Part shown: positions 54,059 to 64,000 of the stretch, piece after piece
Layout: every line of letters begins with the position of its first letter
Position numbering within the stretch: position 1 is the stretch's first letter
Assembly: GCA_022315425.1 (NCBI GenBank)
Contig: JAIUPT010000050.1
Location: 1,648,814 to 1,712,813, forward strand
Reading direction: 5' to 3'
DNA length: 64,000 nt
Source: Pseudevernia furfuracea
Taxonomy: Eukaryota; Ascomycota; Lecanoromycetes; Lecanorales; Parmeliaceae
The notes under the pieces: model-generated
The model's input: only the letters and a program-made list of their open reading frames with translations
Database searches by the model: none
Told to the model about the DNA's origin: nothing
Position numbers and translations under genes: made by a program

Positions 54059-55270
54059 TCAAGTTGTTGACTCCCCTGCTGCACCAGTGCTCTTCAATGA
54101 GAAAAACGAAAACCACCTCACCGTCTCCGATGAAGAGCCAGCGTGTACGTCCGCTGGCTCTGGGAGAGGTCCCGATGGCGAAGAATACCCCATTTCTCTC
54201 TCACCAACCTCGGCAGCGCCAAGGGGATGTTGTGTTGATGACCCCAGGGCACGTCCGTAACAAGACTCACAATTCGTCTGTGTCTTCGACGAGCCAGTGT
54301 AAACCGCGACCAGTTGACCGCCGATGATTGGATTACGGCCTACAGGCGACCCTAAACCGCCAGCAGTCGTCACGTATAATATATCATTGTCCAACAGAGT
54401 CCTACCGAACTGTGCCGACGTCGGCTCCCCGATTTCCGTTGAGCCCGGCTGACCAGCTATGACCGTCTGGACTCCATTGCTGTCGACCGTGGAGACAGTG
54501 TCGGTCGGGCCATTGACTAAGAAAGCTTCGCCCTTCGAATTGATCGCGAAGTCGTCAAAATCCGTTTTATTTGCCTGCGCCACGGTGACGCCGGGTCCAG
54601 CGGCCGTTCCATCTGGATTCATTGGGATTTTGCCAAAGATCCTTTGGAAGCTGTTAGTGAAGTAGAGCGCGTCTCCGAAGACTTGAAGCCCGTTGAGACC
54701 TGGTAATGGGGAACTCCCGTTGTGCCACAAGAGGGTATCGTTCATTAAGATGGAGGAGCTACCGGTCAGGACGTTGACGGCCCAAACCACGCCCAGGAGG
54801 GTGTCGGCCGCGAGAACGTGTGTGGTGTTGAGCGTCGTGAGTCCGTTCACTAACTTCGCATCCCAGAGAGTGGCGGCAAGACTGACTTGTGCACCGAAGG
54901 GAGAATTTGGGTCGGGGAAGGAGATGCGGAAGAGACGGACTGATCCTGAGGGTGCGGGTTCCATCTTGGCAATTGTGAAGTTTGCCACAGCGACGTAGAA
55001 GGTGTCCGGCGTGGTCTCGGTAATGCCACCGGTGACCCAGGCATCGGGGAATTGATGGATAAGAATTGACTCTGGCTTCGGTGCGTGAGGGTCGACAAGC
55101 CACACATCGTTATGGGTGAGGCTAGTGATAAGGATGGACCCAGCAGGGCGCACTACCAAGTTCTCGCACCAGGTATTATTAGGATATTCATAGATAAGCT
55201 TGGTAGGCGAAAGCGCGACGCACAAGAGAGGGCAGACAAGCAAACACAATGATACTGGAAACCGATGCAT
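54059..55270 (-). CDS. Secreted SMP-30/NHL-like beta-propeller protein
   Basis: Single-exon frame of 403 aa from ATG 55270. Residues 1-20 are a signal peptide (MHRFPVSLCLLVCPLLCVAL). About six beta-propeller blades follow, with repeated patterns such as NDVWLVDPHAP, NTTHVLAADTLLGVVWAVNV, GLNGLQVFGDALYFTNS, FDDFAINSKGEAFLVN and LLDNDILYVTTAGGL. Ascomycete proteins of this SMP-30/gluconolactonase-like type are extracellular and of uncertain substrate. The family usually ends near GGQLVAVYTG (about residue 335). The last 65 residues (after SSKTQTNCESC) look non-propeller, Ser/Pro-rich, and may be read-on past a lost stop or a missed intron (GTGAGT at the NCES position). Confidence 0.75.
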   Translation of the reverse strand: MHRFPVSLCLLVCPLLCVALSPTKLIYEYPNNTWCENLVVRPAGSILITSLTHNDVWLVDPHAPKPESILIHQFPDAWVTGGITETTPDTFYVAVANFTIAKMEPAPSGSVRLFRISFPDPNSPFGAQVSLAATLWDAKLVNGLTTLNTTHVLAADTLLGVVWAVNVLTGSSSILMNDTLLWHNGSSPLPGLNGLQVFGDALYFTNSFQRIFGKIPMNPDGTAAGPGVTVAQANKTDFDDFAINSKGEAFLVNGPTDTVSTVDSNGVQTVIAGQPGSTEIGEPTSAQFGRTLLDNDILYVTTAGGLGSPVGRNPIIGGQLVAVYTGSSKTQTNCESCYGRALGSSTQHPLGAAEVGEREMGYSSPSGPLPEPADVHAGSSSETVRWFSFFSLKSTGAAGESTT

Positions 55271-56219
55271 GACTGTCTAGCCGAGATCAATGTTCTTGGG
55301 AAATATCGAGTCTTAACATGGGGAGAGATGAAAGGACATGACGAGTCGTCAGGTTATGTACCTTCTTTGTCCCGCCATTTAGGGTGATCTTGTGCAGGCT
55401 TGCCAGCCACGGTTCGTGGTCCTTCCATCGGGTATTCGTCCTTCTCTATCCCGTTAGACCGAGAAGGACATGCTCGGTGAGATTGAATTAAAGTGGGTAC
55501 TGCACAACTAGCAACTAGTGAAGAGAAGAGAACGACTGGGTTGGGACAGTATGGAGCGTTACCTTTCGAGCGCGTGCATACGCATAGATGCACATACAGA
55601 CGAAGAGTATCGATTTGCTCAACCACATACAGCAGGCGCGGGTGGCGTAAGACACGTCATCTCCCCCGCACACTCGCATGGATCAACGATATCTATCACG
55701 CAGCTACACATGAATTGACCAACATCTGATACGCATAAACCAACGAGTCCAAGGTCTAGACGCAAAAGAAAGACATGATTAGCGGAGACAAAAGGACGGC
55801 TTGGGTAAGGTGATATGAAGCGTACCACCAGCACAGAAGATCGGTTTGCTTAACCATATACACGACACGTTAACAACGCATGATACAATTTCTCTCCCAC
55901 ATGCTTACTTACATTAGTGATACCCATCAATACCTTTGATGAATGTATTAGACCAAGCGCAAAATTTGTTTTTTGATTACTTCTCTTTGCAAAACCCTTG
56001 ACGGAAGCGTCCCGCTGACACCCTACCTCGCAAATTTTTGCTGGGACCACCGCCAAATGCAAGCAGAAGATATTTTAGTGATACATAGATGTAGAATCAT
56101 TTAGATCTGAGGTCGTATATAGTTTATTGATCGTAAAAGTCGGTGTAGCTTTCTTATAGACCCTCAAAGTTTTACACGTCGCTGTCGCTGTCGTCGTCGT
56201 CATGTCATCGCCCATATCA
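55271..56219. other. Intergenic region
   Basis: Promoter of the beta-propeller gene on the left; otherwise short random frames. No gene. Confidence 0.4.
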
Positions 56220-56655
56220 GAGCCAATTCGGGCCCAGTATAGCCATTGCAGTTCATTGTGGTCATGAGATTCCAGCCATTGCAGTCTATTGCAGCCATGT
56301 AGCCACTGCAGTTCATTGCAGTTAGAAAGGCCACGATAGTCAAATATGTACTTGACTGCAATGGCTACATGGCTGCAATGAACTGCAATGAACTGCAATG
56401 CAGTGACTGCAGTGGCTGCAATGGAGTGCAATGGACTGCAATGAACTGCAATGCACTGCAATGAACTGCAATGACTGGAATTTCATGACTGCAATGAACT
56501 GCAATGAACTGCAATGGCTGGAATTTCATAACCGCAATGGACTGCAGTGACTGCAGTGGCTGCATTGGAGTGCATTGGACTGCAATGGCTGGAATATCAT
56601 GATCGCAATGGACTGCAGTGGCTACATGGCTGCAATGGCTGGAATTTCATGACTC
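56220..56655. repeat. Inverted minisatellite (CTGCAATG units)
   Basis: About 300 bp of tandem variants of ctgcaatgaa and ctgcaatggctggaatttca (56352-56655) are mirrored by their reverse complement at 56238-56320 (gccattgcagttcattg, gattccagccattgcag). About 30 bp separate the arms. The overlapping open frames are products of the repeat. Confidence 0.8.
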
Positions 56656-56892
56656 GAACCTGTGGGACTGGGGGTTACTCGTGGATATGCACCATCCTGG
56701 CAAATGCACCACCTTAAATCCGATAAATCCGCCCCGCAATTTCAAATCCTTCTTTCCCCCAAATACAGCCCAAATAGTCACCCTCAGCCCTTCATGCAGA
56801 ATATATGTATAGACATGTCATATATAGTCTTCGAGCATCCTCTAGAAATAGATTCGAGTATTCTTAATCTCAGAGTCCTTTCTCTGTAGCTA

Positions 56893-57397
56893 CGCTGCGC
56901 AACGGGGCGGGGCGCCCCGACGGGGTTTCGCGTTGGGTCGGGTTCGAGGTGGGGTACCGGGGCGGGTTTTCGAATTTTCTGAAAACCCCACCCCACCCCG
57001 CCCCAGCGCCGGTTTATTCGGGGTCACCCCGTTACCCCGGTGGACCCTGAATACCCCTGAGCGACCCCCTTAAAATTTTAATATTGCGCATCAAAGTAGG
57101 ACAATATAGAGCGAAGAATATGATATCTTAATTGAAATTAGAATACGGCGTATGGTTGCTTAGAAAGATGATTAGAAATATACGCGACATAATGTTTAGG
57201 GGGTCGTTGCGGGGGCAACGGCCCCGGGCTAATCTAATTGATAGGCTTGGCGGGGTACCGGGGTAACCCCGTTATCCCGGTGAAAATAAACCGCCCCACC
57301 CCGCCCCACCCCGCCCCACCCCAATCAAACCCCGCCCCAGCGCCAGGGCGGGGTGCGACACTCAAAACCCCGCCCCACCTGGCCCCATTGCGCAGCT
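56893..57397. mobile_element. GC-rich MITE-like element with TIRs and TA duplication
   Basis: Both ends carry GCTGCGCAA(C/T)GGGGC in inverted orientation, with TA immediately outside (56891-56892 and 57398-57399). The 505 bp interior is full of G- and C-runs (ccgccccaccccgccccacc; ggggtaaccccgttatcccgg) and has inverted GC blocks at both ends around a normal-GC core. It contrasts sharply with the AT-rich DNA on its right. Confidence 0.6.
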
Positions 57398-58329
57398 TAT
57401 ATTATATTAATGAATCGCTTTAAGACGAGAATAATAGTAATATTATCGCAATTAATAAGTTAAATATATAAACTTAATAAAATTTAATATATCTCTTCTC
57501 GAGTATTTATTTAACGAATACTTTATCTACTTAAGTTATATCTTTCGTTTATAATTAACTAAGTATTATTTAAAATTAATTTGACGTTAATCTTCGTCGC
57601 GACATTTTAAAATCTCGTCTTAGTATTATTATTAATTAATTCTTAAATCAAGTGAATTCTAAGATAAGTATTTAATTAAAGTTATTTTGATGATAGTCGT
57701 AACGTTAATAATAGCGATAATAATATAACAAATCTACTCTTTAAAATTCTATTTAAAGTCGTTATATAAATAAATAAAGAGATATCTCTTTTTAATAACT
57801 TTTATAATAGTCTTAGTAGATAAAAGAAGAAAGATTCTTATTAAGACTTTTAATTAATAATAATAAATCTCACGCATATTTAACTAACGTTACTTCGAAT
57901 AATTATAATATTTACGAGAACGACAATAAAATAAATTAGAAAAGAATTTGATTAATTAATAATATTTAATTATAAGAATAACATCTTTTTACTTCTTTTA
58001 TAAGTATATTATTATAATATATTAAGATTTTTACTTAATTAGTCTTAGCGCGACTTAACTTCGTATATTTCTATTTACGAATATATAAAATAATATTATT
58101 CTTTTTAATATATATAAATATATAATTTATAATTATATATTTCTTGATACGAGACGAAATATAATATCTTAAACTTCGTCTTATCTCGTCTTATTACGTA
58201 ACGTAACTTAGAATTCTTATATATTATTTTAAAGTCTTTAATAATATCTTTAATAAAATTAAATAATTTATAAAAGTAGTTTTAAGAGTAATATTTAAAT
58301 CTAATTATAATATTTTATAACTTTATATT

Positions 58330-58490
58330 AAAAAATTTATTAAAATAAATTTTTAATTAATAAAATAACGTTTTTCGAATCGATCGCTAACGAACGACTT
58401 TATATTATAAATTCGTTCGAGACAATAATAATTAACGACGTTTATTATAAAGATTAGTATATAGTCTTCGTCGTTAAGCTATTTTAAATA
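58330..58490 (+). repeat. Repeat R, most heavily RIP-altered copy
   Basis: Shares aacgttttt(c)cga(a)tcgatcgcta, attaacgacgt and agtcttcgtcg with the copy at 62501, with C:G pairs replaced by T:A. Confidence 0.6.
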
Positions 58491-58789
58491 CTAATCGAAA
58501 AGATATAAGATAATATTAAAATATAGACGTCTTATCTCATATTATAATATAATATAATACAAGTATAGACTTACGAATTAAATTCGTGATACGATATTAA
58601 AATTAATTTAAATTAACTTAAGACTTAAGTCGTAAAAAATAGAAAAAAGTCTTTAAGAAAATATTAAATTTGATTAATATTTTAAATAGCTTTTTTTCTG
58701 CTTTTTTTTTTAAGATTATTATAATACGATTTACGATTTAATTTAATTAATTAATTAATTTTTTTTATTTTTTATTTTTTTGACGTAGC

Positions 58790-58990
58790 TCGAATTCGAA
58801 TTCTAATTATAATATTCTCGAGCTTTGCACTGCAAAACTCATTCGAATAAATTTTTTATTAATAAAACAACGTTTTTCGAATCGATCGCTAGCGATAGAT
58901 TTTACAGTGCAAAGTCTACCTTAATAATAATCGTCAGCGACGTTCATCATAAACATTTGCATGTAGTTTTCCTCGCTAAGCTATTTTAAG
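58790..58990 (+). repeat. Repeat R, partly RIP-altered copy
   Basis: Matches 62510-62680 in order (attctcg(a/g)gctttgc, ggataaattttt-like, aacaacgttttt, gatcg(a/c)(t/c)cgctagcg, gcgacgt(t/c)ca, atttgcatg(t/c)agt), including a shorter inverted repeat (gctttgcactg/cagtgcaaag). Confidence 0.75.
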
Positions 58991-61900
58991 ACATAATCGA
59001 AGTTATCGTCGCCTCTTTATACAGTCTAAAAAGACTTTAAAATATTTTTAATCGACACGATTATTTGATGAGAAAAGCGTGCGACGAAGCGCCAAGCCCT
59101 CGATAAGACTAAGTCTGAATTTTCTTGATATGTCTAATTCTATTTAGAACTTCTTATATCTAAGCATTTAAATATCTACTTTGAGATCGTCGATTGAATA
59201 CTACATATAGACTAAACGAGTGAAGAGTGCTTATAAGCTTGAATTCTTAAAATAATATAATTAAAGATTGATAATAAACGAGAGAAGAATAGACGATTTT
59301 AGTCACATATAACTAATAGTCAATTTAGATGAAACGCGAATATGCAGTTAAGATCGTTTTATTGATTTTATTTTATACTAATTCTATTTTATGCTACTTT
59401 TAAGAAATAGCTCTGCTTATATAATTATATATAAATCTATTAACTCGCTCTCTTATTTTATCGCTTATTACGTTCGAAAGAGATCGCTCGCAGACACACA
59501 ATAAGAATCGAATAACAGCACACGCACACGTAGCGTATCTTAGTTACATTAATTATATATAATTTCTTGAGATTTCGTCGCTCAGCTCAACTCACGAAGA
59601 GATCGTTTAAATCGATATATTATTAATCGCGCGTAGAGTCAGAGTCAAAGAATCTAACTTCTCGCGAAGTAAAGACAGAAATAGAGACGAGAACTCTGAG
59701 TCTGATAGAGATAATCGAAACGTACGTATTCAATTCGGGCACGAGCAGTGACATTATGTGCGTCTTAATCTTATCGTCGATTATTCTTTAAAATCTAATC
59801 ATATAATCGATCTTCTTATATTTGCAAGCAGTCTTTAAGCGATTATAATTATTATTTATTATTATATGATCGTTAGACGACTTCTTGAAGATGCGTCTGT
59901 TTATGCGATTTCTGATATCGTGCGATTCATAGATAATATTTGACGTGATCGCGAACAGTTCGCTTCACTTTCATGTCTTGAGTAGAATCTCTCGCGAGTC
60001 GAATCGTTTTCTCGAAGACGTGACGAGATTAATAACATAGTCTGATTGACGACTAATAGAGATAAATAAAGCACTGTTAACAGTGAAAGAGACACTAAGA
60101 TAAGAACGAGCTTTAAAATCGACGAAAGACTTAGACGTAGACTTCGTAATGTTATTCTTCTCGTCGAAATCAAAAACGAAGAAATCATGTCATGAGCTCT
60201 AATCGCGCGTCTTATTCGTGTTATTATTCTTTTCGTTATTATCGAAAAAGAAGAAATTATGTTAAAAGCTCTAATCGATCGTCTTATCGCTCGCAAAGTC
60301 TTGATTGCGTGTGATATTCGTCTCGCGAATATCGTATTTATTCTCGACGACATAGAGATTCTCTGATATTATATATAGTTTTAGAATTAGTTTACTCGCA
60401 TAAAAAGAAGATAAAAAAGACTCACGACGCACGTTTTCTTCTGCTGCGACGAATATATTTGACGAATCGAAATTCGCAAAGAAATTTCAGATCTGTTAAC
60501 TCTTAAGTCTTCATTTGATCTGAAGATTAACAAGTTTTTTCTGATTCAATCTTCATAAGATATTCTTGATCGTGTTCACTTGACTTCATATTGATATCTC
60601 GAAGTCTTGAGTTCTACTATTTACACTGTCGCGTTCAAATATATATAACATTAATGTCTTACGAAAGTATAAGATTAGAGCGCTATGACTAAGTTCTCGT
60701 TCGTTTATAAAAAGTTTAAAGACTTCGAAAATATCTAGATTAATCTCTCTCTTCGTTAGTTGTTACGTATAATACGCGCCGTTTGAGTTAACTATAGAAA
60801 ACGTTATATTATTAATTAATAATGAGAAGAAAGAGTTTAAAGTGAGAATTTAAGTGATCTTAATCTTACTTGCTAACAGTCTAGCTCTTTTAAATTTAGC
60901 GTATCTCTTAATTAATAGTTTATATAACATTAAACTTTAGCTTTACAATTTCAGATATATTATATGCGATTAAGATACGAATTCGAAAGAGATAAAATAG
61001 AGAATTTCGAGATGCTTAGAATTAAGTCAGTCTTAGTTAAACTAGAGTTATCGACTTCGACGTTTAGATTAAATCTGAAAATACGTATAGTCTGCGCGTA
61101 AAGTCTTTTTTTCTTAAATTCATAATACTATTATTATTTAGAGATAGATATCTAAACTAATATTATCTAAAATGAATTTAGTCTAAATTTCACGTCAAGC
61201 ATTTGAAATCTCGCTTAATATATGTTACGTTATTTTACTTAGAGTTCAAAGCAGTTAAATTGTCGTTCGCTCTTATTTTCTTCGATTCTTTTAAATTTTA
61301 ACTCTATATAGTCTTTATAGATGCTACGTCACTTAGAATTTAAAGTAGTTTAATTATTGTTCTCTCTTTTTTCTCTTCTTTAGATTTTAATCGACTATAT
61401 ATAATTATCGAGCGAAGATTCAAAATTCGAGCTACTCTATATACGTATCGCAGCTTTATAATAAAAGTTTATAATCTTTAATATCTTTCTCTCTATGAGA
61501 TAATTCTTTGTCGTGATTATAATTACTATCTTCGACGCGATAAATACGAAAAATATCTTCGATATCTTTATGCAGCTCGAAATAGCTTATTAAAGCGTGT
61601 TATTATAAAAATTCGAGATCTTTCTTAACTTCATAAATCTAAGAACATTTAGAATTCTACTTCTAAGAAAGCTTCTATATCTGAGTTAATTATTGTCAAC
61701 GATCTTTAATGCGTGATTGATGATTATAACTTTATCACATTATCTATTAAGAATATATAAAGACATTAATCTAAACTATATGAATTAGTCGAATTCAAAA
61801 ATACTTATTAACACACTGAAGATATGACAACGAGAATCTCTTATTAATTCTTTTTCTTTAAGTCTTTTTTTCGACCCTTTGTTGTCGATAATCTTTATAT

Positions 61901-62500
61901 ATCTTAACAATTCTTAGAGAAGTTCTTTACAACTCGCTCTTCGATATCTATTAGCAGAGAGACGATATATAGTTTCAATTCACATAAAGATAAAGTATCT
62001 TTGAAGAATTATTACGTACGCAGTTAATAGAAGTGACAGAGCAGCTTTGTATTCTTTGAATAATCGATTAATGCTTATGAGAGTCAAACGTCTTCTTGAC
62101 TAAATATCATCGATATCGCTGCGTTTATTCGAAGACTGAATTTGATAAAGAAGAAGATTTTCAAGTTAATTCGATTAGAAGAAAACGATATATAGATAGA
62201 TCTTTATTTTAGATTTTCTATTTTTGTAACTGTATATAGTCTTCAGCTAACGAAATATTCATTAGAATCGAAGCATTCGATCGCTAGTTATCTTGTTTAA
62301 CAATGTGTTCTATATCGTCTGATTTAATATCGACGTATGTGTCTAGCAGATAGTTTCAAAAACATCGTTAATCGCTCTATACTTCGAGTTCTAAATATCT
62401 TCGAGCTCGATAGAGTGCATATCACGCCCTTCATCGATGTATAGAAGCTCGCGACGCTGAAGTAGTATAACAACAACTGAGGACGCTTACTTCTATTTCT

Positions 62501-62690
62501 AACCCTAGTATTCTCGGGCTTTGCCTGGCAAAACCCATCCGGATAAATTTTTCATTGGTGGAACAACGTTTTCCGGATCGACCGCTAGCGGCAGGTTTTG
62601 CCAGGCAAAGCCTACCTTGGCAATGACCGCCAGCGACGTCCACCATAAAGATTTGCATGCAGTCTTCGTCGCTGAGAGCATTATTAACTA
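62501..62690 (+). repeat. Repeat R, best-preserved copy with a 19 bp perfect inverted repeat
   Basis: Begins aaccctagtattctcgg. GGCTTTGCCTGGCAAAACC (62517-62535) and its exact reverse complement (62594-62612) flank 58 bp. Continues into agagcattattaactagaatagtgatgctgag, the part also seen inverted at 1-135. Confidence 0.8.
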
Positions 62691-62754
62691 GAATAGTGAT
62701 GCTGAGAGTATTATAGACTGGAATAATGACTAAAATAGTGATGTTGAAAATTGC

Positions 62755-62803
62755 GACACTCAATGGGACACTCAATGGGACACTCAATGCGACACTCAAT
62801 GGC
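62755..62803 (+). repeat. Short tandem repeat (gacactcaatggga)
   Basis: Four adjacent copies of about 11-14 bp (gacactcaatg plus a short tail). Confidence 0.85.
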
Positions 62804-62807
62804 AGTG

Positions 62808-63320
62808 GTCTCAGCAGTGGTCTCAGCATTGGTCTTAGCGATATTCTCAGCAGTATTCTCAGCGGTATTGATCTCAGCGGTATTGGTCTCAGCGGTATTC
62901 TCAGCGCTGGTCTCAGCAGGCAGTATTCTCAGCGGTATTCTCAGCGCTGGTCTCAGCAGTGGTCTCAGCAGGCAGTATTCTCAGCAGTATTCTCAGCAAT
63001 GGTCTCAGCATTGGTCTCAGCATTGGTCTCAGCGGTATTCTCAGCAGTATTCTCAGCGATGTTCTCAGCAGTATTCTCAGCATTGGTCTCAGCGGTATTG
63101 GTCTCAGCGGTATTGGTCTCAGCAGTGGTCTCAGCAGGTAGTATTCTCAGCGGTATTCTCAGCGATGGTCTCAGCGGTATTGGTCTCAGCGGTATTCTCA
63201 GCGATATTGGTCTCAGCGGTATTCTCAGCAGTATTCTCAGCAGGTAGTATTCTCAGCGATGTTCTCAACAGACAGTATTCTCAGCAATAATCTCAGCACT
63301 AATCTCAGCATTGATCTCAG
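62808..63320 (+). repeat. CTCAGC minisatellite
   Basis: About 40 units of 12-15 bp built from (g/a)(g/a)t(a/c)t(t)ctcagc, with a few larger duplications (tctcagcaggcagtattctc twice). Long open frames over it are Leu/Ser repeats in all frames and are not genes. Confidence 0.9.
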
Positions 63321-63329
63321 CAGTGACAG

Positions 63330-63418
63330 GAACAGTAACAGTAATAATAACAATAATAATAATAACAATAATAATAATAATAATAATAATAACAATAATA
63401 ATAATAATAATAATAAAT
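63330..63418 (+). repeat. (AAT/AAC)n microsatellite
   Basis: About 90 bp of aataat/aataac units directly after the minisatellite. Confidence 0.95.
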
Positions 63419-63419
63419 T

Positions 63420-63965
63420 AATCTTAGTTTTACTATTCTAGTTAATCGCGATCTTTATAATATTATTTTAGTTATTATTTTAATTAATAATACTCTGAAT
63501 CTTACTATTTTAATTATTGTTTTAATTAATAATACTTATAATATAAGTTATAATTAATTATAATAAGTTAAAACTAGTTAAAACTTATTATAACTAGTTA
63601 TAACTACGTGTAGTATTAATTACTATTAATTAAAAAGTTATTTAAATATCTTATTTAATTAATATAATATAATTTAACTATATGTAGTTCGACTATATAA
63701 GTTATAATTAATAAAGAACTAGTTCTAACTACGTATAGTATTAATTAATTATTAATTAAAAAGTAATATTAATAGTTATAGATTTAAAACATATAAAGAA
63801 TTAATAATATTATTTTAAATATTTCACTTAGTTAATATAATATAGTTTAACTATATGTAGTTCGACTATATATAGTTATAACTACGTATATATTAATTAC
63901 TTTTATTATTAATTAAAAAGTAATATTAATAATTATAAGTTTAGAGTATATATAATAATAATAAT
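63420..63965. other. AT-rich RIP block with an internal duplication
   Basis: No genes. Segments atataatttaactatatgtag (about 63666) and atatagtttaactatatgtag (about 63839) and their surroundings repeat at about 175 bp distance. Confidence 0.6.
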
Positions 63966-63966
63966 A

Positions 63967-64000
63967 CTAACCCTAGTATTCTCGGGCTTTGCCTGGCAAA
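63967..64000 (+). repeat. Start of another copy of repeat R, cut by the window end
   Basis: ctaaccctagtattctcggg and the following ctttgcctggcaaa are identical to the beginning of the copy at 62500, in the same orientation, 1.47 kb further on. Confidence 0.8.

Larger units (their letters stand above)
57410..62450. other. RIP-degraded repeat desert
   Basis: Five kb without a credible gene. 57410-58760 and parts beyond are almost pure TA-rich sequence; 59000-62450 is less extreme. The only long frame (59901-60353, minus) is made of internally repeated Arg/Ile/Ser codons around an imperfect approximately 60 bp duplication (60180-60300). This is probably old transposon sequence. Confidence 0.7.

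Noticed and set aside
56075..56565. Minus-strand proteins over the CTGCAATG repeat
   Set aside because: The frames are translations of the minisatellite in several phases.
59901..60353. 150 aa minus-strand ORF
   Set aside because: Arg/Ile/Ser-biased translation of RIP-type DNA with an internal duplication; no domain.
62501..62510. Interstitial telomere
   Set aside because: Only one ctaaccctag unit is present at each repeat R copy; there is no tandem CCCTAA array.
62808..63320. CRISPR-like array
   Set aside because: Units of 12-15 bp are contiguous without unique spacers, and the genome is fungal.
62726..63441. Leu/Ser-rich 173-179 aa proteins
   Set aside because: All frames of the CTCAGC minisatellite are open with equivalent repeats; there is no gene context.

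Overview
The window reads as nuclear DNA of a filamentous ascomycete (Pezizomycotina). Genes have 50-70 bp GT...AG introns with CTAAC/CTGAC-like branch sites. The families seen are typical of that group: fungal UbiA-like enzyme, microsomal P450, SDRs, GH30, heme-thiolate peroxygenase, DUF6604, DUF3638-type, NLR pieces and DUF3435. Long AT-rich tracts and repeat copies related by C-to-T and G-to-A changes are the mark of repeat-induced point mutation (RIP). No rRNA, complete tRNA, CRISPR array or prokaryotic operon was seen.

Layout. 1-6.7 kb: repeats, then a UbiA-superfamily gene, a five-exon cytochrome P450 and an SDR, which together look like a small secondary-metabolite (possibly terpenoid) cluster. 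7-17.7 kb: a broken F-box-like gene, a small GPI-type cell-surface protein, a secreted ferritin-like protein, a decayed DUF3638-type gene, a small secreted protein and a second SDR. 18.2-19.75 kb: a complete non-autonomous LTR retrotransposon with 133 bp LTRs and a 5 bp target duplication. 20.9-22.9 kb: an intact secreted GH30 glycosidase. 23-29.5 kb: an unrecognised multi-exon gene, an F-box pseudogene and a Ulp1-like protein without its catalytic Cys. 31.9-41.5 kb: an intact two-exon DUF6604 gene, a frameshifted peroxygenase, a malate dehydrogenase relic and a three-exon unknown gene. 43-47.5 kb: a FAD-monooxygenase scrap and a broken multi-pass membrane protein gene. 48-53.9 kb: a duplicated repeat with one RIP-degraded copy, two solo LTRs, a complete but mutated Tc1/mariner element, and an NLR remnant butted against a DUF3435 recombinase fragment. 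54-55.3 kb: a secreted beta-propeller protein. 56-64 kb: minisatellites, a GC-rich TIR element and about 6 kb of RIP-degraded repeats.

The genes do not form one pathway beyond the UbiA/P450/SDR group. The unifying feature is decay: many genes in the interior carry one or a few disabling lesions (stops of the C-to-T or G-to-A type, single-base frameshifts, 10-18 bp tandem duplications) next to clearly intact genes. This looks like a fast-evolving accessory compartment, possibly including leftovers of Starship-type cargo. All calls come from reading the sequence and recalling families; no search was run.
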